Source: Rickettsiales bacterium
GTDB lineage: Bacteria > Pseudomonadota > Alphaproteobacteria > Rickettsiales > UBA1997
Direction: 5' to 3'
Length of the DNA stretch: 33,582 nucleotides
Assembly: GCA_005787525.1 (NCBI GenBank)
Contig: SYAR01000037.1
Span: forward strand, 1 to 33,582
The notes beneath the pieces are model-generated. The model saw only the letters and a list, made by a program, of their open reading frames with translations. It ran no database searches and was not told where the DNA came from. Below, one piece after another: positions 1 to 7,491 of this stretch. The stretch's first letter is position 1, and every line of letters begins with the position of its first letter. The position numbers and the translations under genes are program-made.

Positions 1-198
1 AATCTTTAACAGAGTTGCCAGATCCTTTGCCCAAAAATCTTAAAGAACTCAATCTTTATGGTTGTAAATCTTTAACAGAGTTGCCAGATCCTTTGCCCAA
101 AAATCTTAAAGAACTCAATCTTTCTAGTTGCGAATCCTTAACAAAATTGCCAGATCCTTTGCCAGAAGGACTTAAAATACTCATACTTTCTTATTGCA
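1..198 (+). repeat. 66-base tandem repeats encoding LRR units
   Basis: Bases 1-66 and 67-132 are identical except for a few positions near the end of the unit. Bases 133-198 are a diverged third copy in the same register. The period of 66 bases equals one 22-residue LRR. Near-identity at DNA level, including third codon positions, indicates recent unit duplication and possible copy-number variation. The array probably continues upstream of the window. Confidence 0.9.
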
Positions 199-1358
199 AA
201 AATTTAACTCACCTACCTGAATCTATATTAAAATTGGATAAATTAGAAAATCTTGATCTTTCTCTTTGCGACAATCTTTCTGTGGAAAATATTAATTTAC
301 TCAGGGAGCTTGAAAAAAAACATGCCGAAGCTGGAAATTTTCGATTTCAAATACGTTGGCCAGAGCATTTTGTTAATCCTTTGATTTCTTCTTGCTATGA
401 TTTGCTTGATCAGGCATATTTAGAGGTAAATAAAGATAATGGAGATGCACCAATTTATTCAGACAAATCAACCTTGAAACTATTTAAGCGCTTTACGTCT
501 GAAAATATTATTCAGCGAGGTAACACTGAAGAAATATATGATCATGCTAAAAAAGTTGCCAAAGCAATTAAAGATCATCCTTATGTGTTAGATGTTCTAG
601 AAAATAATTCGATACATTATTTGAAAGCTTGCATCAATCAGCCAGTGATGGGTTTTGTAAAGACCGCTATTTTAACTGATTTTGCTGTTGAACAAGATAT
701 TTCTTCAAAGCTTAATATTGCTAAAAGAATGGCTATAATTGCTACAATTGAACAAGAAATACTGAGTCTGAAAAGTCAATCTGGTGAGGTGGTTGGTGAA
801 GGGGTCCAAATTGAACTTGGTAATGCGATGTTAAGAGAAATTTACAATCAAAATAAAGAATCAATAGAAGATAAAACTGGAGGAGCTTGGAAGGGAATTT
901 CCAAAGGAATAACTTGTGAACAAATAATTAGAAGATTTCTAACTGATGAAAATATAGCAAAAGTATGGCATAAAGTTGATAATGTTTTGAGGGATTTGAG
1001 TGATATAAATAAAGCTCGTGAATATATTGCGGAAGCTTCTTTAAATGGGATTCATAAAGATTTTGCTATGATCTTTTTAGGCAAGGAGGAATTTGATGAG
1101 AGGCAAAAAGAATTAAAAACTTTAAAAGCACAATATTTAGAAATAGAAGATCATTTATCATCGAGTGCCGTTGAAATTTCTAATAAAATTCAACAAATTG
1201 AAAGAGGTGAAAATCTAAAAGAGAAAGTGGATAACAAAATTAGAGAATTATCACATGAGTCGGATGAAGGCAGGGGGAGCAAAAGGCAAAGAAGAGAAGA
1301 GCCTGGAACAAACCCCGGAGGTCCATCGATTTTAGGATCTGAAATGAGGTTAAGATAA
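1..1358 (+). CDS. Leucine-rich-repeat protein, 5' end outside window (putative effector)
   Basis: The reading frame is open to the left edge (codons in register from base 3), so the protein is N-terminally incomplete; the TTG at base 15 is an internal Leu codon. It starts with 22-residue LRR units of the form LPDPLPKNLKELNLxxCxSLT. Three units are clear and a fourth is diverged. This LxxLNLxxCxxLxxLP pattern resembles plant and bacterial effector LRRs. Residues from about 100 to 380 look alpha-helical and match no family I recognise. A charged, possibly coiled-coil stretch follows, then a very basic tail with KRQRRE and the end GGPSILGSEMRLR. The tail could be a nuclear localisation signal or a type IV secretion signal; this is inference. 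The same tail design ends the LRR protein at 17151-18452. A host-directed effector is the likeliest role, but no enzymatic domain is visible. Confidence 0.8.
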   Translation, partial: SLTELPDPLPKNLKELNLYGCKSLTELPDPLPKNLKELNLSSCESLTKLPDPLPEGLKILILSYCKNLTHLPESILKLDKLENLDLSLCDNLSVENINLLRELEKKHAEAGNFRFQIRWPEHFVNPLISSCYDLLDQAYLEVNKDNGDAPIYSDKSTLKLFKRFTSENIIQRGNTEEIYDHAKKVAKAIKDHPYVLDVLENNSIHYLKACINQPVMGFVKTAILTDFAVEQDISSKLNIAKRMAIIATIEQEILSLKSQSGEVVGEGVQIELGNAMLREIYNQNKESIEDKTGGAWKGISKGITCEQIIRRFLTDENIAKVWHKVDNVLRDLSDINKAREYIAEASLNGIHKDFAMIFLGKEEFDERQKELKTLKAQYLEIEDHLSSSAVEISNKIQQIERGENLKEKVDNKIRELSHESDEGRGSKRQRREEPGTNPGGPSILGSEMRLR

Positions 1359-1381
1359 TTAATATCTTATCTAAAACCATT

Positions 1382-1406
1382 CGCTAAATTTTTAAAAATT
1401 TAAGCG
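1382..1406. terminator. Possible bidirectional terminator between convergent genes
   Basis: A near-palindrome, CGCTAAATTT/AAATTTAAGCG with one unpaired A, lies between the LRR gene stop and the end of dusB. AT-rich arms reading as T or A runs on either strand would suit both convergent genes. The stem is AT-rich and only moderately stable. Confidence 0.4.
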
Positions 1407-1414
1407 TTCATAAT

Positions 1415-2443
1415 CTAGATATTCAAATATTCAAATTGTTTTTCGTAAAAATCAACAATGCTATTTTTTATTTCTTCACTCGCTTCTAAAAAATAATTTT
1501 CGGAATGTTTTTGTGATTCGCTAAAGCTTCCACTCATATTTATTTTGGCGCGAAAATCTGCCGAGCCGGCAAGTCCAGAGCTATACCAGCCAATATGTTT
1601 TTTTGCCAAAGAAATTCCAACTTGTGCTCCGTAATGTTCAATCATTTGCGTAAAATGCTCGAGAACAATATTTTTTTGTTCAAGCAAAGATGGAGTTTCG
1701 ATAATTTTTTTACCGCTTAATTGTCCCGAAATTTGGGCGATAAGCCAAGGCTTGCCATAACAAGCACGACCAATCATAACGCCATCCGCTCCCGAAAAAT
1801 TCAAAGCGAGTTTGGCATCTTCGGCATTTTTAATATCGCCATTGGCGATTACGGGAATTTCAACGGCATTTTTAACTTTAGCAATTTCGTGCCAATTGGC
1901 TTTGCCATTATACATTTGACACCTTGTGCGCCCATGAACCGTAAGCATTTTTATCCCAACATCTTGAGCTTTTTTTGCTAAACTCGGTGCATTTAAATTT
2001 TCTGAATTCCAGCCCAAACGCATTTTCATCGTCACCGGAATTTTCACCGCCTTGACTACAGCCTCCATAATCCGCGTCGCCAATTCTTCATCTTTCATCA
2101 AAGCGCTTCCGGCAAAACCATTAACAACTTTTTTAACGGGACAACCAAAATTTATATCAATAATATCGGCACCCATTTCTTCGTTAAGCCTTGCCGCTTC
2201 TGCCATGACGTCGGGTTCACACCCCGCCAATTGCACTGACATTGGATATTGTGAATCATCTTTTTGGCATTTTTTTAACGACTCGCGAGTTTGTAAAATC
2301 ATGGCGCGCGAGGCGATCATTTCGGAAATCACCAACGGCGCGCCGAAACCTTTTACCAATTTACGAAAAGGCAAATCAGTCACGCCCGACATCGGCGCTA
2401 ACAGCACATTCTCTTGTAATTCAATATTGGCAATTTTTATCAT
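1415..2443 (-). CDS. dusB: tRNA-dihydrouridine synthase, DusB/NifR3 type
   Basis: This FMN-dependent enzyme reduces uridine to dihydrouridine in the tRNA D-loop using NADPH. It is 342 residues long, as usual for the family. The N-terminal TIM barrel opens with LLAPMSGVTDLPFR, where flavin binds. The signature DINFGCPVKKV carries the catalytic Cys at residue 101. KMRLGW (Lys140) and TVHGRTR (His170) are further conserved barrel positions, and PVIANGDI with GVMIGRACYGKPW marks the phosphate-binding end. The C-terminal helical domain includes the HYGAQVGISLAKKHIGWY segment typical of DusB. The start is ATG. It is transcribed divergently from the PLD gene at 2563. In many proteobacteria dusB pairs with ntrB or fis; here it stands alone. 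Confidence 0.95.
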   Translation of the reverse strand: MIKIANIELQENVLLAPMSGVTDLPFRKLVKGFGAPLVISEMIASRAMILQTRESLKKCQKDDSQYPMSVQLAGCEPDVMAEAARLNEEMGADIIDINFGCPVKKVVNGFAGSALMKDEELATRIMEAVVKAVKIPVTMKMRLGWNSENLNAPSLAKKAQDVGIKMLTVHGRTRCQMYNGKANWHEIAKVKNAVEIPVIANGDIKNAEDAKLALNFSGADGVMIGRACYGKPWLIAQISGQLSGKKIIETPSLLEQKNIVLEHFTQMIEHYGAQVGISLAKKHIGWYSSGLAGSADFRAKINMSGSFSESQKHSENYFLEASEEIKNSIVDFYEKQFEYLNI

Positions 2444-2495
2444 TTTGGTTTTGCTAATTTTTAAGAGATTTGGATTTTATTAAAAAAATAATTGA

Positions 2496-2524
2496 TTGCA
2501 ACTTTTGTTTATTTGAGCTAAGTT
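2496..2524 (+). promoter_or_regulatory. Candidate sigma70-type promoter for the PLD-nadE unit
   Basis: TTGCAA (2496-2501), a 17-base spacer and TAAGTT (2519-2524) lie 39 bases before the ATG at 2563. The boxes are imperfect in an AT-rich background. Confidence 0.3.
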
Positions 2525-2562
2525 ATGAGAATAAAAATTAGTTTTTCACCACAAAATAATTT

Positions 2563-3429
2563 ATGAAAATACAATCTCATTTTTTTGGCTTATCATTTTT
2601 GGCAAGCCTATTTTTCTTAAATAAAAAGCGACTTAAATTGTTTGAAATTGTTAAAAATCCTTGGGATAAGAAGCTTTATCAATTGGTTTCTCAATCGCAA
2701 AAAAACATCAAAATTTCTTCGCCTTATATTTCAAAGCAGATTTGTAAAAATATTTTTCAATGTAAAAATTTACAAACAAAAATTCAATTAATAACCGATT
2801 TTAAAATTAATAATCTTATTAATAATTCTTTAGATATTCAAGCTCTAGAAGAATTTATTGCTAATAATTCTTCAATTAAAAGCTATCCATCTTTGCACGC
2901 CAAAATTTATATTTTTGATGATGAAAAATTTGTGATTTCTTCTTCAAACCTTACATTTGGAGGTTTGGTAAAAAATTTTGAATATGGAATTTTTTCAAAT
3001 GATAAAGATTTTTCGCAAAATGTCATCCATGATTTTAATCAAATTTTTGATAATGAAAAAGCTTTTGAAGTGAATTCTGAAAATATTTCGCAAGCAAAAC
3101 AAATAATTGAAATCGCTCAAAAAAATTTAGAAATTGATTTAAAAATTATTGAAAAAGAAAAAAATTATTTGAATTTTATTTCAACTCATTCAATAACAAA
3201 TTCTCTAAAAGGTTGGAAAAAAGAAATTTTTATTATTTTAAATCAAAATAATAATCAATTTTTTGATCTTGAGGAAGTTTATTTTTATGAAAATTATCTT
3301 AAGCAAATTTATCCCGAAAATAAATTTATTAAAGATAAAATTAGGCAAACTTTACAATATTTACGTAATATTGGTTTAATTGAGTTTGTTGCCGATGGCA
3401 AATATAAAAAATTATGGAAATTTAATTAA
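2563..3429 (+). CDS. PLD-family nuclease-like protein with winged-helix-like C-terminus
   Basis: The protein has 288 residues. A hydrophobic stretch near residues 6-20 could be a membrane anchor or uncleaved signal. The phospholipase D core has a single HxK(x4)D motif, HAKIYIFD (His112, Lys114, Asp119), followed by SSSNLTFGGL and an acidic FEYGIF. One HKD motif is typical of Nuc/BfiI-type phosphodiesterases that build the active site as a dimer. After a Lys/Glu-rich linker, residues about 220-288 (IRQTLQYLRNIGLIEF...GKYKKLW) look like a winged helix of the kind ending DpnI-like and other nucleases. This suggests a DNA-acting nuclease rather than a lipase; this is inference. It is followed 4 bases later by nadE and probably co-transcribed. 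Third positions are very AT-rich. The winged-helix call is weaker than the PLD call. Confidence 0.75.
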   Translation: MKIQSHFFGLSFLASLFFLNKKRLKLFEIVKNPWDKKLYQLVSQSQKNIKISSPYISKQICKNIFQCKNLQTKIQLITDFKINNLINNSLDIQALEEFIANNSSIKSYPSLHAKIYIFDDEKFVISSSNLTFGGLVKNFEYGIFSNDKDFSQNVIHDFNQIFDNEKAFEVNSENISQAKQIIEIAQKNLEIDLKIIEKEKNYLNFISTHSITNSLKGWKKEIFIILNQNNNQFFDLEEVYFYENYLKQIYPENKFIKDKIRQTLQYLRNIGLIEFVADGKYKKLWKFN

Positions 3430-3433
3430 AAAT

Positions 3434-5116
3434 ATGTCCGAAAATTTTGAACAAAAATCATTAAAAATTCATCTTTCGCAAATTAATTTTGTGGTTGGGG
3501 ATCTTGATGGGAATTTTGAAAAAATAATTAAAGAATATGAGGTTGCGAATTTACAAAATTGCGACTTGGCGGTTTTTTCGGAAATGGCAATTTGCGGTTA
3601 TCCTTGCGAAGATCTATGGCTCAAAGAGCATTTTATCAAAAAATGCCAAGAAAAAATTTTAGAAATCGCGACAAAAACTAAAGATAAAAATTGTGCAATT
3701 TTATTTGGGGCGCCGATTTATGAAAGTGAAAGAAAGAAAAAAGTTTTGCGCAATTCGGCGCTTTTAATTGAAGATGGCGAAGTTAAAAATGTTATAAATA
3801 AAAAAACTTTACCAAATTACGGCGTATTCGATGAAAACAGATATTTCAAGCCTTCATCGCATATTTCAAATATAGAATTTCGTGGTTTTGATGTGGTAAT
3901 TTTAATCTGCGAAGATTTGTGGGATGAGCGCAATTTATTTTTACTTTCCGAGCAAGTTTTTGATTTAATTATTGCAATCAATGCGTCGCCTTTTGAAAAA
4001 AATAAAAACCAACAAAGATTGTTGATTACTGAGAAATATTCGCAAAACCTAAAAAAACCATTGATTTATGTTAATCAAATTGGCGGGCAAGATAGTTTGC
4101 TTTTTGATGGTGCCAGTTTTATCTTGGATAATCAAGGCTCTAAGGCTTTACAAATGGCAAATTTTATTGAAGATTCCGCACAAATTTTGGTTAATAAAAA
4201 AGGAAAAATTGAAATTATTTCACATCAACAAAAAACTTATGGTTTTATCGATGATAATGTTGAAAAAAATTATCAAGCCAGTGTTTTAGGGCTTCGCGAC
4301 TATATTCATAAAAATAATTTTGACAAAATTATTCTCGGAATGTCGGGCGGAATTGATTCGGCTTTAGTGGCAACAATTGCAGTTGATGCCTTGGGAAGTG
4401 ACAATGTTGAACTTTATGCGCTTCTTACAAAATTCAACTCGCAAAGCTCAATGGCTGATGCCAAATTATGTGCTAAAAATTTGCAAGTTGCTTTAAAAAT
4501 TATTGAAATTGAAGAAATTTTTCAGAAAAATTTAACAACAATAAAAAGCCAAGAAACCATCTCTTCATTGGCGCAAGAGAATTTACAATCAAGAATTCGT
4601 GGCAATATTTTGATGGCAATTTCTAATTCCAAAAATGCTCTTTTGCTTTCGACGGGCAATAAATCGGAAATGGCTTGTGGTTATGCTACGCTTTACGGCG
4701 ACATGAATGGAGCCTTCAATCCGATTAAAGATTTTTATAAAAGTGAAATTTATCAATTGGCAAATTTTCGTAATCAAAATTTATGCAAAATTTCTGATTT
4801 TAAAAGTATAAATTTGATTCCGCAAAATATTATCGACAAGGCTCCGAGCGCTGAATTGCGTTATGATCAAAAAGATTCGGATTCTTTGCCCGACTATAGC
4901 GAGCTTGATAAAATTTTATATGCTTTAATTGAAGAACAAAAATCCATTGATGAAACAATCGAGCTTGGTTTTGAGGCGGAGACTGTTAAAAAAGTTGCTA
5001 AACTGGTGTTGCTAAGTGAATATAAACGCAAACAAGCGGTGATTGGAGTGAAAATTTCACAACTATCTTTCGATAAAGATCGTCGTTATCCGACCACCAA
5101 TAAATTTAATTTTTAA
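3434..5116 (+). CDS. nadE: Glutamine-dependent NAD+ synthetase
   Basis: It makes NAD+ from deamido-NAD+ with ATP and glutamine-derived ammonia. I start it at ATG 3434 (560 residues). An upstream in-frame TTG at 3380 would overlap the preceding gene and adds nothing conserved. The N-terminal nitrilase-type glutaminase has the catalytic triad: Glu50 in FSEMAICGYP, Lys124 in NKKTLPNYG and Cys159 in LICEDLWDE. The C-terminal synthetase domain has the PP-loop LGMSGGIDSALVA (SGG at 305-307). LLSTGNKSEMACGYATLYGD and the C-terminal KRKQAVIGVK are also typical. Both halves are complete, so the enzyme should be functional. The stop overlaps the next gene's start (TAATG), which suggests translational coupling. 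Confidence 0.95.
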   Translation: MSENFEQKSLKIHLSQINFVVGDLDGNFEKIIKEYEVANLQNCDLAVFSEMAICGYPCEDLWLKEHFIKKCQEKILEIATKTKDKNCAILFGAPIYESERKKKVLRNSALLIEDGEVKNVINKKTLPNYGVFDENRYFKPSSHISNIEFRGFDVVILICEDLWDERNLFLLSEQVFDLIIAINASPFEKNKNQQRLLITEKYSQNLKKPLIYVNQIGGQDSLLFDGASFILDNQGSKALQMANFIEDSAQILVNKKGKIEIISHQQKTYGFIDDNVEKNYQASVLGLRDYIHKNNFDKIILGMSGGIDSALVATIAVDALGSDNVELYALLTKFNSQSSMADAKLCAKNLQVALKIIEIEEIFQKNLTTIKSQETISSLAQENLQSRIRGNILMAISNSKNALLLSTGNKSEMACGYATLYGDMNGAFNPIKDFYKSEIYQLANFRNQNLCKISDFKSINLIPQNIIDKAPSAELRYDQKDSDSLPDYSELDKILYALIEEQKSIDETIELGFEAETVKKVAKLVLLSEYKRKQAVIGVKISQLSFDKDRRYPTTNKFNF

Positions 5117-5373
5117 TGGCAAAAATCCAAAAATATATTTGCACCAATTGCAAGCATGTCGGCAAGGCAAAAAAAGTTCGCAGAGGCAGTAGAAAAACTG
5201 AAATTTTTTGGTGGATTGCATTCAGTCCAATCGCAATTTTTTATTCATTATATCGATTTACGGGTTCCAAAAAATGTTGCGAAGAATGCGGAAGTTTTAA
5301 TATTTATAAAACCAATTCCGATTTACTTGAAGTCATGGCTCATCAAAATAATACCGAATCCACTTTAAAATGA
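5116..5373 (+). CDS. Small zinc-ribbon membrane protein, unknown function
   Basis: The 85-residue protein carries two cysteine pairs, CTNC near residues 9-12 and CCEEC near residues 54-58. They flank one hydrophobic segment (FWWIAFSPIAIFYSLY). This arrangement suggests a zinc ribbon interrupted by or wrapped around a membrane hairpin. The ATG overlaps the nadE stop by one base, so it is the third gene of the PLD-nadE unit. It ends in TGA, one of the few TGA stops here and useful evidence for the standard code. I do not recognise a named family. Confidence 0.65.
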   Translation: MAKIQKYICTNCKHVGKAKKVRRGSRKTEIFWWIAFSPIAIFYSLYRFTGSKKCCEECGSFNIYKTNSDLLEVMAHQNNTESTLK

Positions 5374-5396
5374 TGCGACCGAATTTATTACTTACT

Positions 5397-5456
5397 TAAA
5401 TTTGCTTTGCAAATTTAGCTTTCAGCTGAATCGCTCCACGGCGAGTAAATCGCCGT
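5397..5456. repeat. Two adjacent hairpins in the convergent intergenic region (repeat-like)
   Basis: 5397-5417 is a perfect hairpin, TAAATTTGC-TTT-GCAAATTTA. 5438-5456 is a second, ACGGCGA-GTAAA-TCGCCGT. Between and after them lie the small palindromes CAGCTG and CCGCGG. The 160-base gap (5374-5533) between convergent genes is visibly more GC-rich than its surroundings. The hairpins may serve as terminators, or the block may be a dispersed palindromic element of the sort common in Rickettsiales. I see no second copy of the block in this window. Confidence 0.5.
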
Positions 5457-5533
5457 ATCCGCGGTAAATTTTGTTTTTTTTAGGATTGCTTCGCCCCCGT
5501 TGCTCCCTAGAGACTCTAATTATGCAAAATTTA

Positions 5534-6748
5534 TTACATCTTTTCCAAAAACTTCAAAACCCCCTTGGAAGCACGAATCGCGGTGCTAAAACAAGCTTGT
5601 AATAAATATCCTCCCGTCGGCGCTTCCCAATCAAGCATTTCACCCGCAACAAAAACTCCCGCAAGATTTTTTAGCATAAAATTATCATCGAAGGATTCTT
5701 TTTTAATGCCACCGGCACTAGAGATTGCCCGATTAATGTCGCTAGTTGCAATTAAAGTAATCGGCAGATTTTTTAAATAATTTGCCAAATCATGCGAGTT
5801 AGCATTGTTAATTTTATCTAAGCCAATTAATTCTCGCAGTAATGAGTTGGTGTAATTGGCAAATCCGGCTTTCTGTAAATAATTACTAAATGATTTTTTA
5901 TTTTGAATCGCCAATTTTTTTTCAAGATTTTCAAGCGACATTTCGGGACGAAGATCGAGATATAAAATCGCTTTGCCATCTTTTTTAATAGTCTCGCGAA
6001 GATATGAAGAAAGAGCATAAACCGCATTGCCCTCAATGCCATTTTTGGTAATAACAAACTCGCCTTTGTGAGTAATATTGTTATGAGTAATGGCGATGGA
6101 TTTGAGCGGAGTTCCGGCAAATTTTTGCTTAAAATAATCTGACCAATTGACGATTAATCCACAATTTGCGGGTTCGAGTTTGGAAATTTTTATGTCGTAA
6201 TTTGATAGAATATCAACCCATTTACCGTTTGATCCAAGTTGAGGCCACGAAGCTCCGCCAAGGGCTAACAAGGTTGCATCGGATTTTTCGTGAATTAAAT
6301 TATTTTCACGATTTTTAAAAATTAAATCTTGATTATCAAAGCCCAGCCATTGATGATTTGGAAAAAATTTAACTCCTAAATTATCAAGTTTTCTAAGCCA
6401 ATTGCGAAGCAAGGGCGAGGTTTTCATGCTCTTTGGAAAAACACGGCCACTTGAGCCAATAAAAGTTTCTTGACCCAATTCGTGACACCATTTTTGTAAA
6501 TCATTGGCATCAAATTCTTTAATGCAAGGCTCGAGCCAATCTTGATTTTCAAAATAATTTTTTACAAATTTTTCAAATGATTGGCTGTGAGTTAAATTTA
6601 AACCGCCTCTGCCCGCTAATAAAAATTTGCGACCAAAATTCGGCATCGCATCATAAATTTTAACTTGATGACCTGCACTTGCAATAATTTGTGCCGACAT
6701 GAGTCCGGCTGGTCCGCCACCGACAATAATTACTTTTTTTTGCAACAT
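5534..6748 (-). CDS. HI0933/BaiN-like FAD-dependent flavoprotein (PP_4765-type)
   Basis: This is a putative NAD(P)/FAD-dependent oxidoreductase with unknown substrate. I start it at the ATG at 6748 (404 residues), right before the Rossmann strand KKVIIVGGGPAGLMSA. The longer frame from 6859 would run into the rhodanese gene. Family marks are the dinucleotide-binding GGGPAG, GRKFLLAGRGGLNLTHS, the mid-protein ATLLALGGASWPQLGS, and the C-terminal VAGEMLDWEAPTGGYLLQ, which closes the FAD site. Length fits the roughly 400-residue TIGR03862-type subgroup. It follows the rhodanese gene with 28 bases between, probably one transcript. The reaction cannot be read from the sequence. Confidence 0.85.
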   Translation of the reverse strand: MLQKKVIIVGGGPAGLMSAQIIASAGHQVKIYDAMPNFGRKFLLAGRGGLNLTHSQSFEKFVKNYFENQDWLEPCIKEFDANDLQKWCHELGQETFIGSSGRVFPKSMKTSPLLRNWLRKLDNLGVKFFPNHQWLGFDNQDLIFKNRENNLIHEKSDATLLALGGASWPQLGSNGKWVDILSNYDIKISKLEPANCGLIVNWSDYFKQKFAGTPLKSIAITHNNITHKGEFVITKNGIEGNAVYALSSYLRETIKKDGKAILYLDLRPEMSLENLEKKLAIQNKKSFSNYLQKAGFANYTNSLLRELIGLDKINNANSHDLANYLKNLPITLIATSDINRAISSAGGIKKESFDDNFMLKNLAGVFVAGEMLDWEAPTGGYLLQACFSTAIRASKGVLKFLEKM

Positions 6749-6776
6749 GATTTTTGATTTTTTAAAATAAAATTTA

Positions 6777-7292
6777 TTATCTATTCCATGGCATTTTGGC
6801 GATGAGATTTGCCAACATACAAATTCCGCTAAGACCAGCAAATATAAGCCCAAGCCCAATTATTAAAGTTAAAATTAAGAATTTTATACTTACAAAAAAA
6901 CTTAAAAAAACCGAAATAATAACCAGCAAGCCGATTATTAATTGCACTTGGCGATCAAGTGGCAAAAAATTATTTGTTTTATCGCCACCACAACCGCTGG
7001 AACACCAGCTATTAATCCCTCCTTCGAGGTTATAAATTTCGATACCGAGATTTTCGTTTAATAATTTTTGACAAGCCGATAAACTTCTTTTGCCACCTTG
7101 GCAATGTATTACTAATTTTTTATCACCAATATCGGGTAATTTTTCTTTGCAAATTTCGTCGAGAGGTATCAATTTTGCTTTGTCAATTTTTTGTGAGCGA
7201 TGTTCTGCGGGTTGGCGAACATCAATCAAAATCGCTTGATCATTATCAAGCCAATTTTTTAAAGTCTTCGCATCAATATTTTTAATTGTCAT
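6777..7292 (-). CDS. Rhodanese-like sulfurtransferase with membrane domain (YgaP-like)
   Basis: The ATG at 7292 gives 171 residues. The rhodanese domain (residues about 5-105) has ILIDVRQPAEH, and the active-site loop HCQGGKRS contains the catalytic Cys64. It then has GGINSW, typical of the family's end. Residues about 112-160 hold two hydrophobic helices, and the protein closes with MLANLIAKMPWNR, the ending of DUF2892 proteins. This domain order is that of E. coli YgaP, an inner-membrane rhodanese with its catalytic domain in the cytoplasm. A CSSGCGG Cys pair follows the rhodanese domain. It is probably cotranscribed with the flavoprotein downstream. The physiological sulfur acceptor is unknown. 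Confidence 0.88.
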   Translation of the reverse strand: MTIKNIDAKTLKNWLDNDQAILIDVRQPAEHRSQKIDKAKLIPLDEICKEKLPDIGDKKLVIHCQGGKRSLSACQKLLNENLGIEIYNLEGGINSWCSSGCGGDKTNNFLPLDRQVQLIIGLLVIISVFLSFFVSIKFLILTLIIGLGLIFAGLSGICMLANLIAKMPWNR

Positions 7293-7419
7293 AAAGATTT
7301 GGTTGTTTAAATAAATAAAAAAATATTCTAAAATAGTAAAATTAAATAACAAAATTTTTCAATTAATCTTTTTGGAAATTGAGGCAACTATAATCAAACC
7401 ATTTTAATTATATTCTTAC

Positions 7420-7448
7420 TTGAATTTCCACTTTTAAAATCGCATAAT
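7420..7448 (+). promoter_or_regulatory. Candidate promoter of gltX
   Basis: TTGAAT (7420-7425), a 17-base spacer and CATAAT (7443-7448) lie 43 bases upstream of the gltX ATG. Both boxes are close to sigma70 consensus with ideal spacing. The rest of the gap 7293-7491 is AT-rich and shows nothing else I can name. Confidence 0.5.
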
Positions 7449-7491
7449 TTTAAAATAAATTTCATTAAAACAGATTTGATTAAAAAATTTT

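Noticed and set aside
1-198. CRISPR-like array of direct repeats
   Set aside because: The 66-base units are contiguous, coding and in frame, with no spacers; they are LRR units.
2052-2483. 143-residue ORF on the + strand opposite dusB
   Set aside because: Antisense shadow of a strongly conserved gene, with no family signature of its own.
3380-3433. Upstream TTG start giving an 18-residue longer nadE
   Set aside because: It overlaps the end of the PLD gene and the added residues match no NadE feature; ATG 3434 gives a normal N-terminus.
5827-6120. 97-residue - strand ORF in the flavoprotein gene
   Set aside because: Same-strand alternative frame of the flavoprotein; no motif and no start signal.
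6749-6859. N-terminal extension of the flavoprotein
   Set aside because: It overlaps the rhodanese gene's 3' end, whose MPWNR ending is conserved; the Rossmann motif begins right after the ATG at 6748.
7293-7491. tRNA or small RNA in a 199-base gap
   Set aside because: No acceptor stem, T-loop or anticodon-arm pattern; sequence is simple AT-rich with a promoter candidate.
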